DNA from: Gamarada debralockiae
Taxonomy: Eukaryota > Ascomycota > Leotiomycetes > Helotiales > Hyphodiscaceae
Reading direction: 5' to 3'
Length of the DNA stretch: 59,164 nucleotides
Assembly: GCA_002803225.1 (NCBI GenBank)
Contig: NXFV01001162.1
Span: 1 to 59,164 of the forward strand
Shown piece after piece: positions 46,558 through 58,848 of the stretch. Within the stretch, counting starts at the first letter, position 1. The number at the start of each line of letters is the position of its first letter. The notes beneath the pieces were generated by a model. The model was not told the DNA's origin. It ran no database searches and saw only the letters and a program-made list of their open reading frames with translations. Made by a program: the position numbers and the translations under genes.

Positions 46558-48510
46558 ATGCTCCTTAGGAATCATGGAGCATCAACGTTGGGCAGGAAAT
46601 TTCGACGACCGATTGTCCTTACGATGAGCTCTTTCGAAGGAACTTCGATTCTTTCTTGTGATGCTATGAGATCTACTTTTGCGATGTTCAGCGGGGGAAG
46701 AGCTGTGTATGTTTATGCTTCAATTGAGGGGAATTGGGCTAAGTTGAGTAGTTCGAATAGCTCGAGAACAAATATGATAAGGGAACAGAGAGTTTGGAGC
46801 CCGCTTCATGGGATTGTGTTCGCAAACAGTCCTGAGGGCGCCACGAGGTCGATGAGCACTGCTGTTGCGGCAGACCTTATGACACAATCGAATGCGGAGG
46901 ATAGATATATTAGGGGGACCGAAGCGGAGACAGTTGAAGGGCTGAGTGCCATTGTGGAAGACAAGCCAGCAGAAGCGCCTGAGAAGGAGGCTGAGGCACA
47001 GGCAGGACCTGAAGACCCAGAGGAGCATGACCTCCCACAAACAACGAGCACCTTTACAATGTCCGAAGAGGTATTCAGAGCAGCCAAAAATGCAGCATCA
47101 GGCTCTCCCGACTCCTTCTGGACGCACACTCTCTACCGCGGTCCAGAACAAGATGGCGTCGAGCCGAAAGTCAAGGTCCATTATTGCAGGAGCAAGCATA
47201 CAACGGAGCGGATATTACAGCAATATTTTGTGGATAAGAAGGTGCTGGGATTCGATATCGAATGGCAGCCAGAAGCACACAAGAATGCAGGAGCAAAGAA
47301 GAATGTCTCCTTGATTCAATTAGCCACCGAAGATCGAATCGGCCTCTTCCACATTGCGTTATATCCCAAAGACGATACCGACGATCTCGTCGCGCCTACA
47401 CTACGAACAATCATGGAGGATCCATCTGTGACGAAAGTCGGGGTCGCTATCAAGGCAGATTGCACGCGCCTGCGAAAATTCCTAAAGATCGAGTCCCGCG
47501 GTCTCTTCGAGCTGTCACACCTCTACAAACTCGTCAAATTCTCGTCCTCGAAAGATTTCAGGCTCATCAACAAGAGACTCGTTTCACTATCTACACAAGT
47601 GCAGGAACATCTACATCTACCAATGTATAAAGGCGGCGAAGTGCGATCGAGTGATTGGAGCCAGGCGCTGCAGATGGATCAGATCGTGTACGCAGCTTCC
47701 GACTCGTACGCTGGAGTACATCTCTTCGATACACTTGAAATAAAGCGCAAAGCGTTAGATCCGACGCCGCCTCGTCCATGCCACGCCGAGGAAAACAAAC
47801 CGATCCGTTTAGCGGAAGGCGTTGAAATACCCACCGACGAAGAACTCGAGCCCGAAGAAACAGAGACCCCTGCAACCAAGAAGCCATATAAAAGGCCATC
47901 ACCGTCATACTTCAAAGATGTGTCTTTAGAAATCGATAAACTAGACCCCGAATTCAGCATCTCTACCCCGTCACCTGCCACACCCGCACCTACCACTCGA
48001 TCAAAACCATCCACCCCAAAAGCTGCACCGAAATCACCTCTCGTCCTAGCCGCCGCGGCGCTCGCAGATTCCTACCGATCCTCACACCCGAAGAACAAAG
48101 CCACACCTTCCTCATTGAGATGTTATTTCCTCTGGTACCAGTAAGTAATTCTAGGAGCAATGCTTCTCGAATTCGCTCGACTCTAGTCGTTCGCTTCAAT
48201 TGAGCGATTGCTGACACAAATCTTCAGCAATCCCGACCTCTCCCTGCCGGAAATCGCGGGCCTATTAAGGGAAGTTCCGCTTCAGACTACAACGGTTGTG
48301 AATTAGTAAGCCCTCCTCAATCTTTCACCTCCTATTGAGCGACTGCTGACTCCGATTCACAGTATACTGGAGAGCGTGAGGGCAGAGAAGCTTCCCTTTG
48401 AGAAGGAACGCTTGAGAGGCGTCCTCGGCGAGTTGCCGAAGGAGGTTGTGGGGAGCAGGTATAGGACGCTCAGCAGAGCTTGCGAAGGGGAGGTGGTAGG
48501 GAAGGCATGA
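46558..48510 (+). CDS. DEDD 3'-5' exonuclease (WRN/Rrp6-type domain)
   Basis: Three exons, 46558-48140, 48228-48305 and 48363-48510; 602 aa. After an N-terminal region of about 190 residues without a domain, the exonuclease fold shows motif I VLGFDIEWQP (~231), motif II IKADCTRLRK (~300) and motif III AASDSYAGVHLFD (~379), the acidic residues that bind two metals. A Pro/Ser-rich linker follows, then a C-terminal block HNPDLSLPEIAGLLREVPL and YRTLSRACEGEVV. Such fungal proteins resemble the exonuclease part of Werner helicase without the helicase. The in-frame ATG at 46624 is an alternative start; the N-terminus could be a mitochondrial targeting region (few acidic residues, many Ser/Arg), but that is a guess. 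Confidence 0.85.
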
Positions 48511-49174
48511 GGATTTGGGATGGCGTTGGAAAGGAGGGGTCCGATAGGATATCAATTGCTCATTTATGATGAGTACATGAACGGCGCTGGATTTTGCGAA
48601 GGTTTATAGACCACGCATGAACACACATCTCTTCTTTGAGGAAACATAGACGAAATATATAATAGAACAATAAAGACGAGAATTCTATCTAAAGTGCACT
48701 TACACTCGTTGATATCCTACACTCGTCTTATTTCGACTGCTACTCAGCTTAGGAGACAACGAGCTTTTGGCCCAAGGCCAAATGGCTAGAAGACGTTTGT
48801 CAAGGGATAAAGGTCCCAGGGTACCGCTAGCCAATTGCGGTACGGAGGAATTGGGCTTCCTCTGATTCTTTCCAAGAACTTACCGTCTGGCTCTACATTC
48901 ACAATCAATCAAAGTGATGTTCGTATACAGTCGCTTGCAAAACCGGCTTCCCCTCTTAATTACTCGCCAAAATTTTGTTAGCAATGAACAGGGAACCTGT
49001 ACACTGCTCCGTCCAAGCCTCATTGTGGCTGTGCAAGCCAACACACTCACTCACTCACTCAGCCTCTTCTACCTTCCTACGCAATTCTCCTGGGAACGAA
49101 TGCACTTTCATCTAATTTTGCTTAATGCGCACCATTATCCGTACGTAACCATTTAGGATATCATCACCAACACC
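48511..49174. other. Intergenic
   Basis: About 660 bp; a short CACT/CTCA repeat near 49042-49060, otherwise nothing seen. Confidence 0.5.
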
Positions 49175-52100
49175 ATGTCTGTTGTAATGTCACGGCTGAA
49201 GCCCGAAATTCGCCTGGCGCATGCTGTTTCGCAGTTCGAAGCGGACCTCTCGAGTGAGCAGAGGGCTACCTTCCGTACCTGGAAATCTCAATCGCGAGAT
49301 TCCCCTCCGGATCCCCGCGATGTCATGCGACTCACAGCTGAGATTGACCGTCAAGCTTCGGGAAAGATCGGTCGCGGGCGTTGTTTTGGGCCTCGATTGA
49401 CCAATTTCTTGCAAGCCGTCCAGCAATTCGCTGCGCTTGGTGATATCATAGTAGGCGGGTCCCAGAACCTAATTGCTTGTGGTGTCTGGACGATAGTACG
49501 AATGTCATTGCTTGTCAGTCTTCGTTAACGCCCTTTGCTACGTCCTCTACTAATATCTTTTGTAGTTAATTGTAAATTTCTCTTCGTACTTGGAAAAGCT
49601 GTCAGGTCTCCTCATGACCGCTGGTCTCTCGGCTCCCCGTTACCAAATGATGGCCTTGCTATATCCCCGGTCCAAGAATCTACAATCATACTTGCCCGAA
49701 TATTTCATTGTAGTAGTCCGTCTCTGTCGTCAGCTGTTGGAGTTCACACAGAAGTCCACCTTAGGGCAATTTGTATGTAGTCTAAACGACACAAAGACAT
49801 ACCAATCGGAATTCGATCTCTGGGCGAACGCGATCAAAGAGGAGGCGAGCTTGCTAATGGCCAAAATGATTAAGGAGGAAACCCAAGAGAACTCTAAATT
49901 TAGATCTCTTTCTAGCAAGTTTTCCGAATCTCTATCTCTCCGGCAAAAGTTAAAGACAAATTTACGGGTCCTCGATTCTTGCTCTATGTATGACTATGAG
50001 ACAACGTGGAAGCAGACCCGAAAGATCGGAAACGCGACTCTATTCAATCGAATTACTGAATACCAGGACTGGAAAGGCCAAGAAACTTCCTGTACACTTA
50101 TATATACAGGGAAACTAGGATCCGGAAAATCCGTTTTGCTGGCCAACCTAGTTGACGACCTAAACCTTGATGGTCGAAGTAAGAATGCGACGGTAGCTTA
50201 CTTCTTTTGCCGTCACGATATTCCAGAAAGTTTGAAAGCGCAGACAGTCATTGGTTCTCTGGCCCGACAATTGCTGCGCCCGATGGCAGACCTTGCGATA
50301 GTGACGAGATTCGTCGATGAGACTACTACTCTTGCTCTAGATTTCAACAAAATATTTAGTTTGCTCCAACTTGCCCTTCCACCTAAGTCCAAAGCGTACT
50401 TCGTTCTTGACGGGCTGGATGAATGCGACCATTTAGAGAGAGAACTATTGACTAAACAACTCCGGAAGCTCCAAGAGACCTTTGCACTACTTCTCTGTGT
50501 TTCACTTAGAGTAGAGCCAAACAACGCCTTGGAATTAGGCTCAGGACAATTCACTACCACCAGGATCACTTCAATTCCTGATGACAATCCCGATATTGAG
50601 GCATTTATTGGGGCAGAGTTAGAGCGCTGCATAGAGTCCAGAAAGCTGGTCATAGGAGACCCTGCCCTCATACTGGAAATACAAGATGCTCTTCTAGAAA
50701 GATGTCAAGGAATGTTCCTCTGGGTGGCTCTCCAAATCCAATCCTTGTGCGCCATGAAAACAGATCAAGCCATTCGGGATGCTATAGCAGATCTTCCTAA
50801 GGATCTTTCAGACACGTTTTCTCGTATTCTACTAAGATCGGAAGGATTGGGAAAGTCTTGCCAAAGACAGATACTAGAACTCGTCACTGTGGCTTACCGT
50901 CCTTTGACAATAGAAGAGCTTCGAGAAGCCTTAAGCGTAGTGCCTGGAGATGCTACCTGGAATCCTGCAAGGCTTCTGAATGACGTATATTCGACATTGA
51001 CTTGCTGCGGATGTCTCCTCACTGTCGATGAAGAGGAGTTGACTATACGACTCGTGCACCATAGCGTCAAGCAATTCATCCTTAGTAGGTTCAAAGACTC
51101 AGCCAACATGGTAATTACAATCGACAGCGCAAACAAGACAATAGCAGACATTATTATTACCTACCTTAATTACGGCGTTTTCGAAACCCAGCTGTCTACC
51201 ATGGCAGTTCCACAAGTAATGACTGCATTAGCGCCGTCCCAAATCATTCGTTCAACGCTGGACTCATCAAGCAGTGTTCGAAGTATTGCATTAAAGCTCT
51301 TAAAGTCCAGGAAGCAGCCTGACTTCGATATTGGCAAGACTCTTGCGGAAACAAGCAATCTTTTTAGTTCTCGTTCAGTGGATAAATTCCACTTTTACTC
51401 TTATGCAAAGTCATATTGGCCGCAGCACACCTTGTGCATTTCAGAGCCAGAGCCAGTTATGTACGACCTGCTACTCAGATTATTCAAAGGCAATGCAGCG
51501 AGCACGAATGCAACAGATAAAGATGGCCAGACGCCACTATCTTGGGCTGCAGAGAATGGGCATGAGGCAGTAGTGAAGTTGCTGCTTGACAAGGGCGCTG
51601 AGCTAGAGTCTGAGGGTGGCAGCGGACGGACGCCGCTATCTCAGGCTGCAGGGAATGGGCACGAGGCAGTAGTGAAGCTGCTGCTTGACAAGGGCGCTGA
51701 GCTAGAGTTTAAGGGTAGCGGCGGGCGGACGCCGCTATCTCGGGCTGCAGAGAATGGGCATGAGGCAGTAGTGAAGTTGCTACTTGACAAGGGCGCTGAG
51801 CTAGAGTCTGAGGATGACGGGGGATGGACGCCGTTATGGTGGGCTGCAGAGAATAGGCATGAGGCAGTAGTGAAGCTGCTGCTTGACAAGGGCGCTGAGC
51901 TAGAGTCTAAGGGTAACATAGGACAGACGCCGCTATCTCAGGCTGCAGAGAATGGGCACGAGATAGTAGTGAAGTTGCTGCTTGACAAGGGCGCTGAGCT
52001 AGAGTCTAAGGGTAGCGGCGGACGGACGCCGCTATGGTGGGCTGCAGAGAATGGGCATGAGGCAGTAGTGAAGCTGCTGCTTGATAAGGGCGCTGAGCTA

Positions 52101-52394
52101 GAGTCTGAGGATAGCGGTGAATGGACGCCGCTATCTCGGGCTGCAAGGAATGGGCACGAGGCAGTAGTGAAGCTGTTGCTTGACAAGGGCGCTAAGCTAG
52201 AGTCTGAGGATGACGGGGGATGGACGCCGTTATGGTGGGCTGCAGAGAATGGGCATGAGGCAGTAGTGAAGTTGCTGCTTGACAAGGGCGTCGCTGAGCT
52301 AGAGTCTAAGGATAACGGTGAACGGACGCCGCTATCTCGGGTTGTAGAGAATGGGCACGAGATAGTAGTGAAGCTACTTACTTCTAGTGTATAA
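49175..52394 (+). CDS. NLR-like protein: DUF7708-type N-terminus, NACHT, ankyrin repeats
   Basis: Two exons, 49175-49513 and 49566-52394 (52-nt intron, GTCAGT ... GTAG), 1055 aa. Residues ~1-200 match the N-terminal region common on fungal STAND proteins (RCFGPRLTNFLQAVQQF). The NACHT ATPase has Walker A YTGKLGSGKSVLL (~292) and Walker B YFVLDGLDECD (~392), followed by a helical/winged-helix part (YRPLTIEELREALSV, RLVHHSVKQFIL). From ~762 to the end are nine ankyrin repeats of 33 residues, nearly identical. These proteins act as intracellular sensors, some in heterokaryon incompatibility or defence; the repeats are the likely ligand-binding surface. What it triggers is not visible, since the N-terminal domain has no known effector motif. 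Confidence 0.88.
51515..52385 (+). repeat. Nine 99-bp units encoding near-identical ankyrin repeats
   Basis: Each unit encodes xxxGxTPLxxAAENGHEAVVKLLLDKGAELESx with few changes. Differences concentrate at repeat positions 1-6 (DKDGQ, GGSGR, DDGGW, GNIGQ, DSGEW) and just after TPL (SW, SQ, SR, WW). Unit 8 has an extra GTC codon (KGVAELE); unit 9 ends early (LLTSSV). Confidence 0.95.
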
Positions 52395-53245
52395 ACTGTT
52401 AATGGTATTTGTCCTATGCCTATCCTATCTATCTAAGGCCTTATTAAATACTTTTGCTTTACTGTAATATAACATAGTAACCTTGGTAGAGAAGGGCGCC
52501 GGGGGGGCTGATGTTTATATACTTTAGCTATAAGAATTTGGTTATTAGAATGCTATCACTAAATGGTTCTACCAAGTAGCAGGTTCCGAAGCATTCTCTT
52601 CCTCGGCTTTATCTACTATGTTACTTTGGTAGACGTGGTAATAATTTGACCTTTTGTGTCTGTGCGCCTCTCGAAGATTCTATTGCGACAAAGGGAAACC
52701 AACCAATAGGCTATCAGGGTTTACTAGATTTTACCTTTAAAGGTTTAAACAGCTCGTGGAAGCACAGACGGAGAAGGTGAGATTATTGCCCAGACTACGA
52801 AGTATGTCAAATTTTTACAAATCACGTAATAGCTTATCTCACAGTGCTCAAAATGCGCCTCGCAGTATTGAATTAGGGATTTCTTATGCCTATGCAGCTC
52901 CTAAACCATCCATATAATAGCCTTAGCATCTGGCATGTGATTGGGAGAATAATACCGAGGTAGAGTGATGAATTCTCTGAAGAGCACTGACGTCCTGGGG
53001 GGGTCATTCTTAGCGATCTGATGCTTAACCAACTTTGGTAGGGCGGTGCAGGGGTGCTTGTTCATCATAGAAAATTTTGGCGCGTACTTGACCGGTTTTG
53101 CAAGCGGCTCGAGCCACCACGTGCCAGCCCAGTCAGCCCTTTTTTTGCCATGGTACCTGTATCAGACAAAATAAGAAATTTTCGCAATCAAACACTGCCT
53201 CAAATCGGCTCCTCTTTCATAGGAAAGAATCGTAGGAAGCACAAT
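52395..53245. other. Intergenic
   Basis: About 850 bp. Two imperfect copies of a TAGTAAC-CTTGGTAGA type word lie near 52470 and 52613 and a weaker TTTGGTAGGGCG near 53033. No gene seen. Confidence 0.4.
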
Positions 53246-53385
53246 TCCTCCGTGGCGCAATTGGCTAGCGGTAGGCCTGCCTTCATCATTGGCAAACTAC
53301 TTGTACTGATTGAAATTTGTAGCGTCTGACTGTTAAGCTCTATGCATACATCAGGAGGTTCGAAGTTCAAGCCTTCGCGGGGGAG
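53246..53385 (+). tRNA. tRNA-Asn(GTT) with a 14-nt intron and an extra 52-nt insertion in the D stem
   Basis: The cloverleaf can be drawn in full once two segments are left out. Acceptor 5' TCCTCCG (53246-53252) pairs with CGGGGGA (53378-53384), one G-T pair, discriminator G at 53385. D stem GCGC (53255-53258) pairs with GCG (53268-53270) plus C at 53323. Anticodon stem TCTGA (53325-53329) pairs with TCAGG (53351-53355); anticodon GTT at 53332-53334. T stem CGAAG/CTTCG encloses TTCAAGC. The canonical intron after position 37 is 53336-53349. The second insertion, 53271-53322, splits the D stem between positions 24 and 25. A-box TGGCGCAATTGG and B-box GTTCAAGCC are intact, and a T7 terminator follows. 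Functionality depends on removal of the D-stem insertion. Confidence 0.85.
53271..53322 (+). other. GT...AG insertion in the D stem of tRNA-Asn, spliceosomal-intron-like
   Basis: The 52-nt segment begins GTAGGC, ends TTTGTAG and contains TACTGAT about 15 nt before its end, matching the donor, branch and acceptor style of introns in protein genes of this window. Exact removal leaves TTGGCTAGCG joined to CGTCTGACTG, giving a perfect GCGC/GCGC D stem followed by G26. No target-site duplication is needed to explain it. Confidence 0.7.
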
Positions 53386-53390
53386 GGTTA

Positions 53391-53397
53391 TTTTTTT
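53391..53397 (+). terminator. RNA polymerase III terminator (T7)
   Basis: Seven Ts, five nucleotides after the tRNA discriminator base, as expected for a tRNA gene. Confidence 0.8.
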
Positions 53398-54031
53398 GTG
53401 GGCTGGGAGTTTTGAGGGACATTTTGTTGAAATTTGCACTGTGAGTATTTGAGGAGTGAAGAATTTTTTTTTTGTGAATCTTAGGGCTCGGTTATTTAGG
53501 GGATGGGGCGAACTCTAGTTTGGTAGGGCTTGTTACAAGTGAGTGGAGACTGGGGATGTAAGGTTGTAAGGTAAGATGAATGAAGTCACACCAAACATAG
53601 TTTTAGAAGGACTTCGTTCAAGATTTGATGTTTTTTGTTTTGTTGGCTGTGTTGCGAGGTTGTTGCCTTCATAACCTAAGCATAGGAATAGCCTCCTCGC
53701 GGTGGATATAAAATGCCGGACTATTAGATATGCGCTGAAAAGGGCCTTAAATGTAATTATATCTGAGCAGTGAAATATAATTCTGAATTTCCGAAACTTG
53801 GTGAGCGTACTTGAGGGTTTGATATTCCTCAGGTCTCTTATGTTCACCTCGAGCCTCACAAATCAGCAGTGTAGCACGATTTGGATTTTATGTACAAACT
53901 TTTGAATTATCGACTGGAAGCAAAATCTAAAGTCTATGATTGAACACACGTCTCTCTCTCATGTACGCGCAAAAAAAAAGCAAGTCTATCCATCCTCCCA
54001 TCAGAACGAATAAACGAATCTCTAAAAACCC
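53398..54031. other. Intergenic
   Basis: About 630 bp, no gene seen; includes the 3' side of the ornithine decarboxylase gene. Confidence 0.5.
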
Positions 54032-55412
54032 TTACTTCATTCCTAAAAGTGCCCGTGCTCCAGGCTCACTAGCAACATAAATGACGTCGTGAGAATCGCT
54101 GAAGCCATTGAATCTTGTAGCAGAGCACTTGGTGTATGCTCCCATGTTCTCAAAGTACAACCAATCGCCAACATCAAGAGTGTGATCAAAACGAATGCTC
54201 TCAGCTATACGATCGATACCATCGCAGGTTGGGCCCCAAATGGAATATTCGATGCCGTTGCAGGATTCTTGAGAGGCGATGGTGTCGAAATAGATACGGT
54301 CGCCGGTGCGGAGAACTTGAGCGATGGGATTCTGGTGGTCAAACATGATGCTGGAGAAATTACCGTACAGACCATCATTAAGGTAGACCATATAGCTCTT
54401 CTCGCGAGTGGCGGGGTTCTCGATCGTGCGTCGAGCAATGATATGAGTTGCGAGTGTGAAGGCGGAAGAGACGTAATAGCGGCCCGGCTCGCCGATAATG
54501 TTGACTGATGGCGGCATATATTCGTCCAGAGCTTCGCTGAGGACAGCGGCCATGTCTTCGAAGGTATCGCTGCTGAATCCGCCGCCGACATCGAGGGTTT
54601 GCATGTGGAAGCCGTAGGTATGGGCTTGGTCGAACACCAAGCGGGCGTCTTGGACGGCTTTCATGAATACATTTGGGTCGGAGGCGCCTGAGCCCACGTG
54701 GAAGCTGACACCAACGACGTTGAGTTCAAGCTCCTTGGCGAGAGCAAGAAGGTCATTGGTGGAATCCATAGCAGCTCCGAACTTCAAGCTCAAGCGGCAC
54801 AAGCTCGTGGAGTCATCAGTAGAGATTCGTAAGAAGAGCTCAGCTGCTGGAAATAGCTTCTTGATCTTGTGAAGCTCATCGGCATTGTCGAAAGTCATCT
54901 GCTTGACTCCTTGGCTGGCAGCATAGCGCACGTAGGAGTTGGTCTTGCAGGGTTGAGCGTAAATAATGCGGCTTGGATCAACGTCCCACTTGAGGACTTG
55001 TTCAATTTCGGCCTTGGAGGCACAGTCAAAGCCAGTTCCAAGCTCTGACAGGAGGCGGATGACTTGAGGGTCAGGGTTACATTTAACCGCTGACGTAAAG
55101 TTAGCTCGGTCACGTTCGCAAGGCAAACAGCAACTCACCATAGAATGGCTTGACTCTAGGCAAATTCAACTTCCATCTCATGTGCTGTCGGTAGACCTCG
55201 CCGAGATCAGCTACGAAGAATGTGTCTTCATCGCCGGGCTCGCATGCTTCATAATCGATGTTCTCGACCCTCTCCTTCAGAGCAGCCCCGATGATATGTT
55301 TCGGAATATTCGCGCCATTGAGTTCAATGTATGGACTCTTCTCGTCGTAGTATGAATTGAGACTTATAAGACTTGGTGGACTTTCAATGGTGGCGATCGC
55401 GGAAGGTGACAT
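54032..55412 (-). CDS. Ornithine decarboxylase
   Basis: Two coding exons, 55412-55139 and 55089-54032, joined within FYAVKC; 443 aa. PLP-dependent fold-III decarboxylase: the Schiff-base Lys is in FYAVKCNPD (~94), the Gly-rich phosphate-binding loop and EPGRYYV follow, and the active-site Cys is in WGPTCDGID (~379). The C-terminus MGAYTKCSATRFNGF is typical. It makes putrescine, the first step of polyamine synthesis, in the cytosol. The frame runs upstream to a GTG at 55505 only because it reads through a 5'UTR intron; the first ATG after splicing is 55412 (MSPSAIATI). No antizyme-related feature is expected here. Confidence 0.94.
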
Positions 55413-55451
55413 ATCCTCGAGTAATATTCGAGATTGTGTTTGATTATTTGC

Positions 55452-55509
55452 CTGCAGAACATTCGTTAGCGTTGATCTGAAGGTGAATGTGGTGGGAGGC
55501 GCCACTTAC
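55452..55509 (-). other. 5'UTR intron of ornithine decarboxylase
   Basis: On the minus strand GTAAGTGG (55509) to CTGCAG (55452), 58 nt, phase irrelevant because it precedes the start ATG. Its presence explains why the coding frame seems to extend upstream without an ATG. Confidence 0.6.
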
Positions 55510-58500
55510 TTGTACTCTGAAGGGGTGTTAGGGAGGTCTGTATCGATCAGAACCTGCACTGATCTGACGAGGTCGGCTCGACTCTTCCTCTGCGAGAGGA
55601 AGAACCTCCAAACCCGTCCTATGCGGCAGCTGAAAAGTTGGTGACGGAATTGGGGTGTTATAGGACGCGTCGTCAAACAAAAACCGCTCAAGCTTAGACT
55701 CGACCAGCAGGAGGTGGAAGGGTGTTGATGATGTGCCGGTTAGGACGTTCGGAAAAATCTTGGTCAGAGACTAGAGCCGCGGCTGCTGGAGCCGTGTTGG
55801 AGGGGTCGCCTTTGACTTGACCAAAGGCAGTCTTGGAGAGGTATTTGTGTTTTAGGTGATCTGCAGATCCGGAACTTGTCAGAGAGAACGTTACAAATGC
55901 CGCAAGCTTGTTGATAGTCTGCGGGGACGAGACGATGGAGGTATGTGGTTCGGTGTTGTCGTTGAGCAGAATTTGTATCCGCCGCTTCGAGGATGGTGGG
56001 GGATGACTGACCACTTGTAGGTAGCGATTGGGCTATAGGGCCCAATGGTTTGAGGAGGTAGGACTTGTTGAGTCAGAATTTAGGTGACAAAGGTACGAAG
56101 TGAATCTTTGAGGTTTCGAAGAGGAGGTGGTGAGTAAGTCGGTGACGAGGGAGGTCGAAAAAAAAAGTAGTGGGGATCCTCTTTAGGCGGAAGACGCCAT
56201 CCCTGCAACCTTTAAATCACTCACTCAAATTGAACAACCGACCAACAACTTTCCGCGGATATTTTTATCGAGACTCGTAGTGGTGTCTTACCACAATGCG
56301 GGGACACAAGAATAATCTTAAGTTTGAGTTTCGATACCATCTGAGCGACGCTTGAAATACAAATGCCGCATCTGGTTCACTCTTTCACGTGCATGACGTA
56401 TTTACCCCTCGATTCAGGGGGGAGCGAGACACGGCTGAGGAGAGGAAGAGAGCACACGACATATCTCCAAATATTATACAAGTTCTACCTAATCTATCCA
56501 ATGAACTGCCAAGCCCAATGACAGAGACCTGCCAAGAGATATCAAATTTTCGATGCGGTGCCAGCGAGAAGGTCGACCGGATCTTGATCGGGACGACTGC
56601 CGAGGGAGAATGGATACATCAAAGCAGATCATTGGAACCATTCTTGGACCATCAGAAATATCCCTCACGCATTGACTGCTGGACCACGACGACCTGTTTT
56701 GCCCCCTCATTGCACCATACATGAGAGTCCGCTCCGAATGAAATGGTCTCATACAACCCATGTCACGTCATATCTGGCACTTTCGAGCACGAACCTGTCC
56801 AAATGTCTTCGTTCTATCTCCAAGGGCCCTCCTCAGATCTTAACCAATTGACACGAGTAGTTATCCCGCAAACTGACTCTCAGGAAGAGTGGATGCACTT
56901 GCGCGACGCCCCATTGCACGGGGACACGAAGAAGCTAAACCACACCATCGTCCGGTGCAAATATGCAAGGGTCTTGAGGGGAATCGCAGTTTGAATCAGT
57001 AAACTCTTGTGAATAATCTCAAGACTATAAGGAAAAGGATCTGCATGTGATCAGAGTGTTCCTTCCGCAAATCTCTTGAGAGATTTGGAAGATTGGCTTC
57101 ACATCTTTTGTCGCATGTCTACTTACACTGAACATGACACCGAAGCCACTACCTCATCCATGGGCACTTCAACTACGCAATTATATACTACACGTATAAT
57201 GAACAGACGTGACCCTCGTCCTCGAAAAAACACAAATATTTTCCCTTTCTACACTTCCAGCGCCCTCCACCAGTCCGCACGAGTATGTCCTCACATCTTT
57301 AGTCCGCCATCCCACAACTCCAGGATAACAGGTCTGAATAAGACGGAAACGAGCCCTATCCCAAAACACACGATCTCAATCGAAATCAGGTTACGAGAAA
57401 TGCTCTTTCAATCTTGCGCTAGCCCGACAGGGCATGACTTGTGATCTACCAGCCATCGAGAGGGACTGGAGACGTGTAATCTGTTCGTAGCGCGTGTAAG
57501 TATTTGTACAATTACCAGAATAAGACCCGAGGGGAGAAACTCTATATGACTACATAAACAAGATGGGAAGACGGGTGGGTGCAGATGAATGAGATGGGGG
57601 TGATTCGAAGTCGCCGGCGAATATTATAGCCGGAGCTCTCAAAGACTTTGCAATGACCCTCATGTATCTGACTGGTTGATGTGTCTTCCAAATATCCAAC
57701 CAACCTTGGGGTTCATGGCGCCGGCTTGGGATACCGCTGGGTTCTGGCATTCAGTTGCTTAGAGCGGCGTGAGGGCTCAAAATACTTTCAGAAGAGCCAG
57801 CGTCGCGGATGAGCACTAAGTCCGTTAAGTCCCAGTGTCAAGGAGACCAGTTGACGTTGGTTCTGCGATATTGCACTGCGAGTATCTGTGATACTGAACA
57901 CGTTTGATGGATGAGCTCTAAGGATAATTTTGATTCGCCTCCAAGTTTGTCGGTCGGATTTAGTTTTCGCAGTAGCTGCTTCCGGCCACACCCGGACGGA
58001 ACATCTATCACGTGACCTACCTCCGACGTCTTCTCAGCTCTCGTTTTCAGCGTCTCTTCAGACTCCATCCTCGTCGACTGCGCAAAGTTACAATGCTGTG
58101 CCAATGTCCAGTACAGAGGCGTGGCCCTTGATTTACTGGCTTGATTCGCGATATTGCCGGGGTAGTAAAGTTATGCACCAATGTGCAAAACTCGAGAATG
58201 GCAATTGGCAGGAGCAGCAGCTTCCGAGCCTCGTCGTCGGGGCCGCAACTTTTCTCTGAAATTTCGCGTTTTCATCATTCCCATCCCCGTTTCGCTCATT
58301 CTTGTCAGCAAAGGCCCCGAAAACTCTGTTGCCTTACACGAAACAATGATCTGAGTCACAAGGTGCAATCGTCCAAGACTACGATCATTCACGGTTATCG
58401 AGGCGTGGTATGCGCAGCCTTTTCCGGGTTGGAGATTGAGCAGATTTCCCGTGTATGAGAAATATGTACTCGGGCTGGCTCTTGAATAGGAGGCAATCGA

Positions 58501-58848
58501 AAGAAAACCCTTGACGAGTGAAGACGTGGCGATATCCTTCGAAGTACACAAATCTATTCTTGTTGACCGTGCAAGCTGTAAGGGTCCACCTCGAAATATT
58601 TCAGCACCACTTTCATTTAGAGCCTCTATGATATGATGCATATTGATATGGGGCCTCCCGACTCCCAGGTCTATAGCAGAAGACAATTAACAGACATCGC
58701 AGGTATAGACGTGGATACGCTGAGGAGAGCAGGGTCAACTACATCCTCGTGCAAATCACGCACAGTGACAAGCCTCACTTGTGCTCTGTAAAAACAGACA
58801 CCCACACCGATTTGCACGTAGGTTCCGACTGCCCCCACCGTCCGAACC
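55510..58848. other. 3.3-kb region without a recognised gene
   Basis: Upstream of ornithine decarboxylase. It should contain that gene's leader and promoter. Frames up to 171 codons (58171-58686, minus) and others near 56389-57444 show no family resemblance, and no intron-linked gene could be built. Confidence 0.4.

Noticed and set aside
51641..52285. Open frames on the minus strand opposite the ankyrin repeats
   Set aside because: They are periodic mirror images of the repeat array and disappear outside it.
49590..52394. Single-exon protein starting at 49590
   Set aside because: The first codon is TTG; joining to the exon at 49175 through a 52-nt intron gives a complete N-terminal domain with an ATG.
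55139..55505. Longer ornithine decarboxylase starting at 55505
   Set aside because: That codon is GTG and follows a good GTAAGT donor by a few bases; the stretch is better read as a 5'UTR intron followed by leader.
58171..58686. 171-codon minus-strand frame
   Set aside because: No family, no supporting introns, composition unlike the neighbouring genes.
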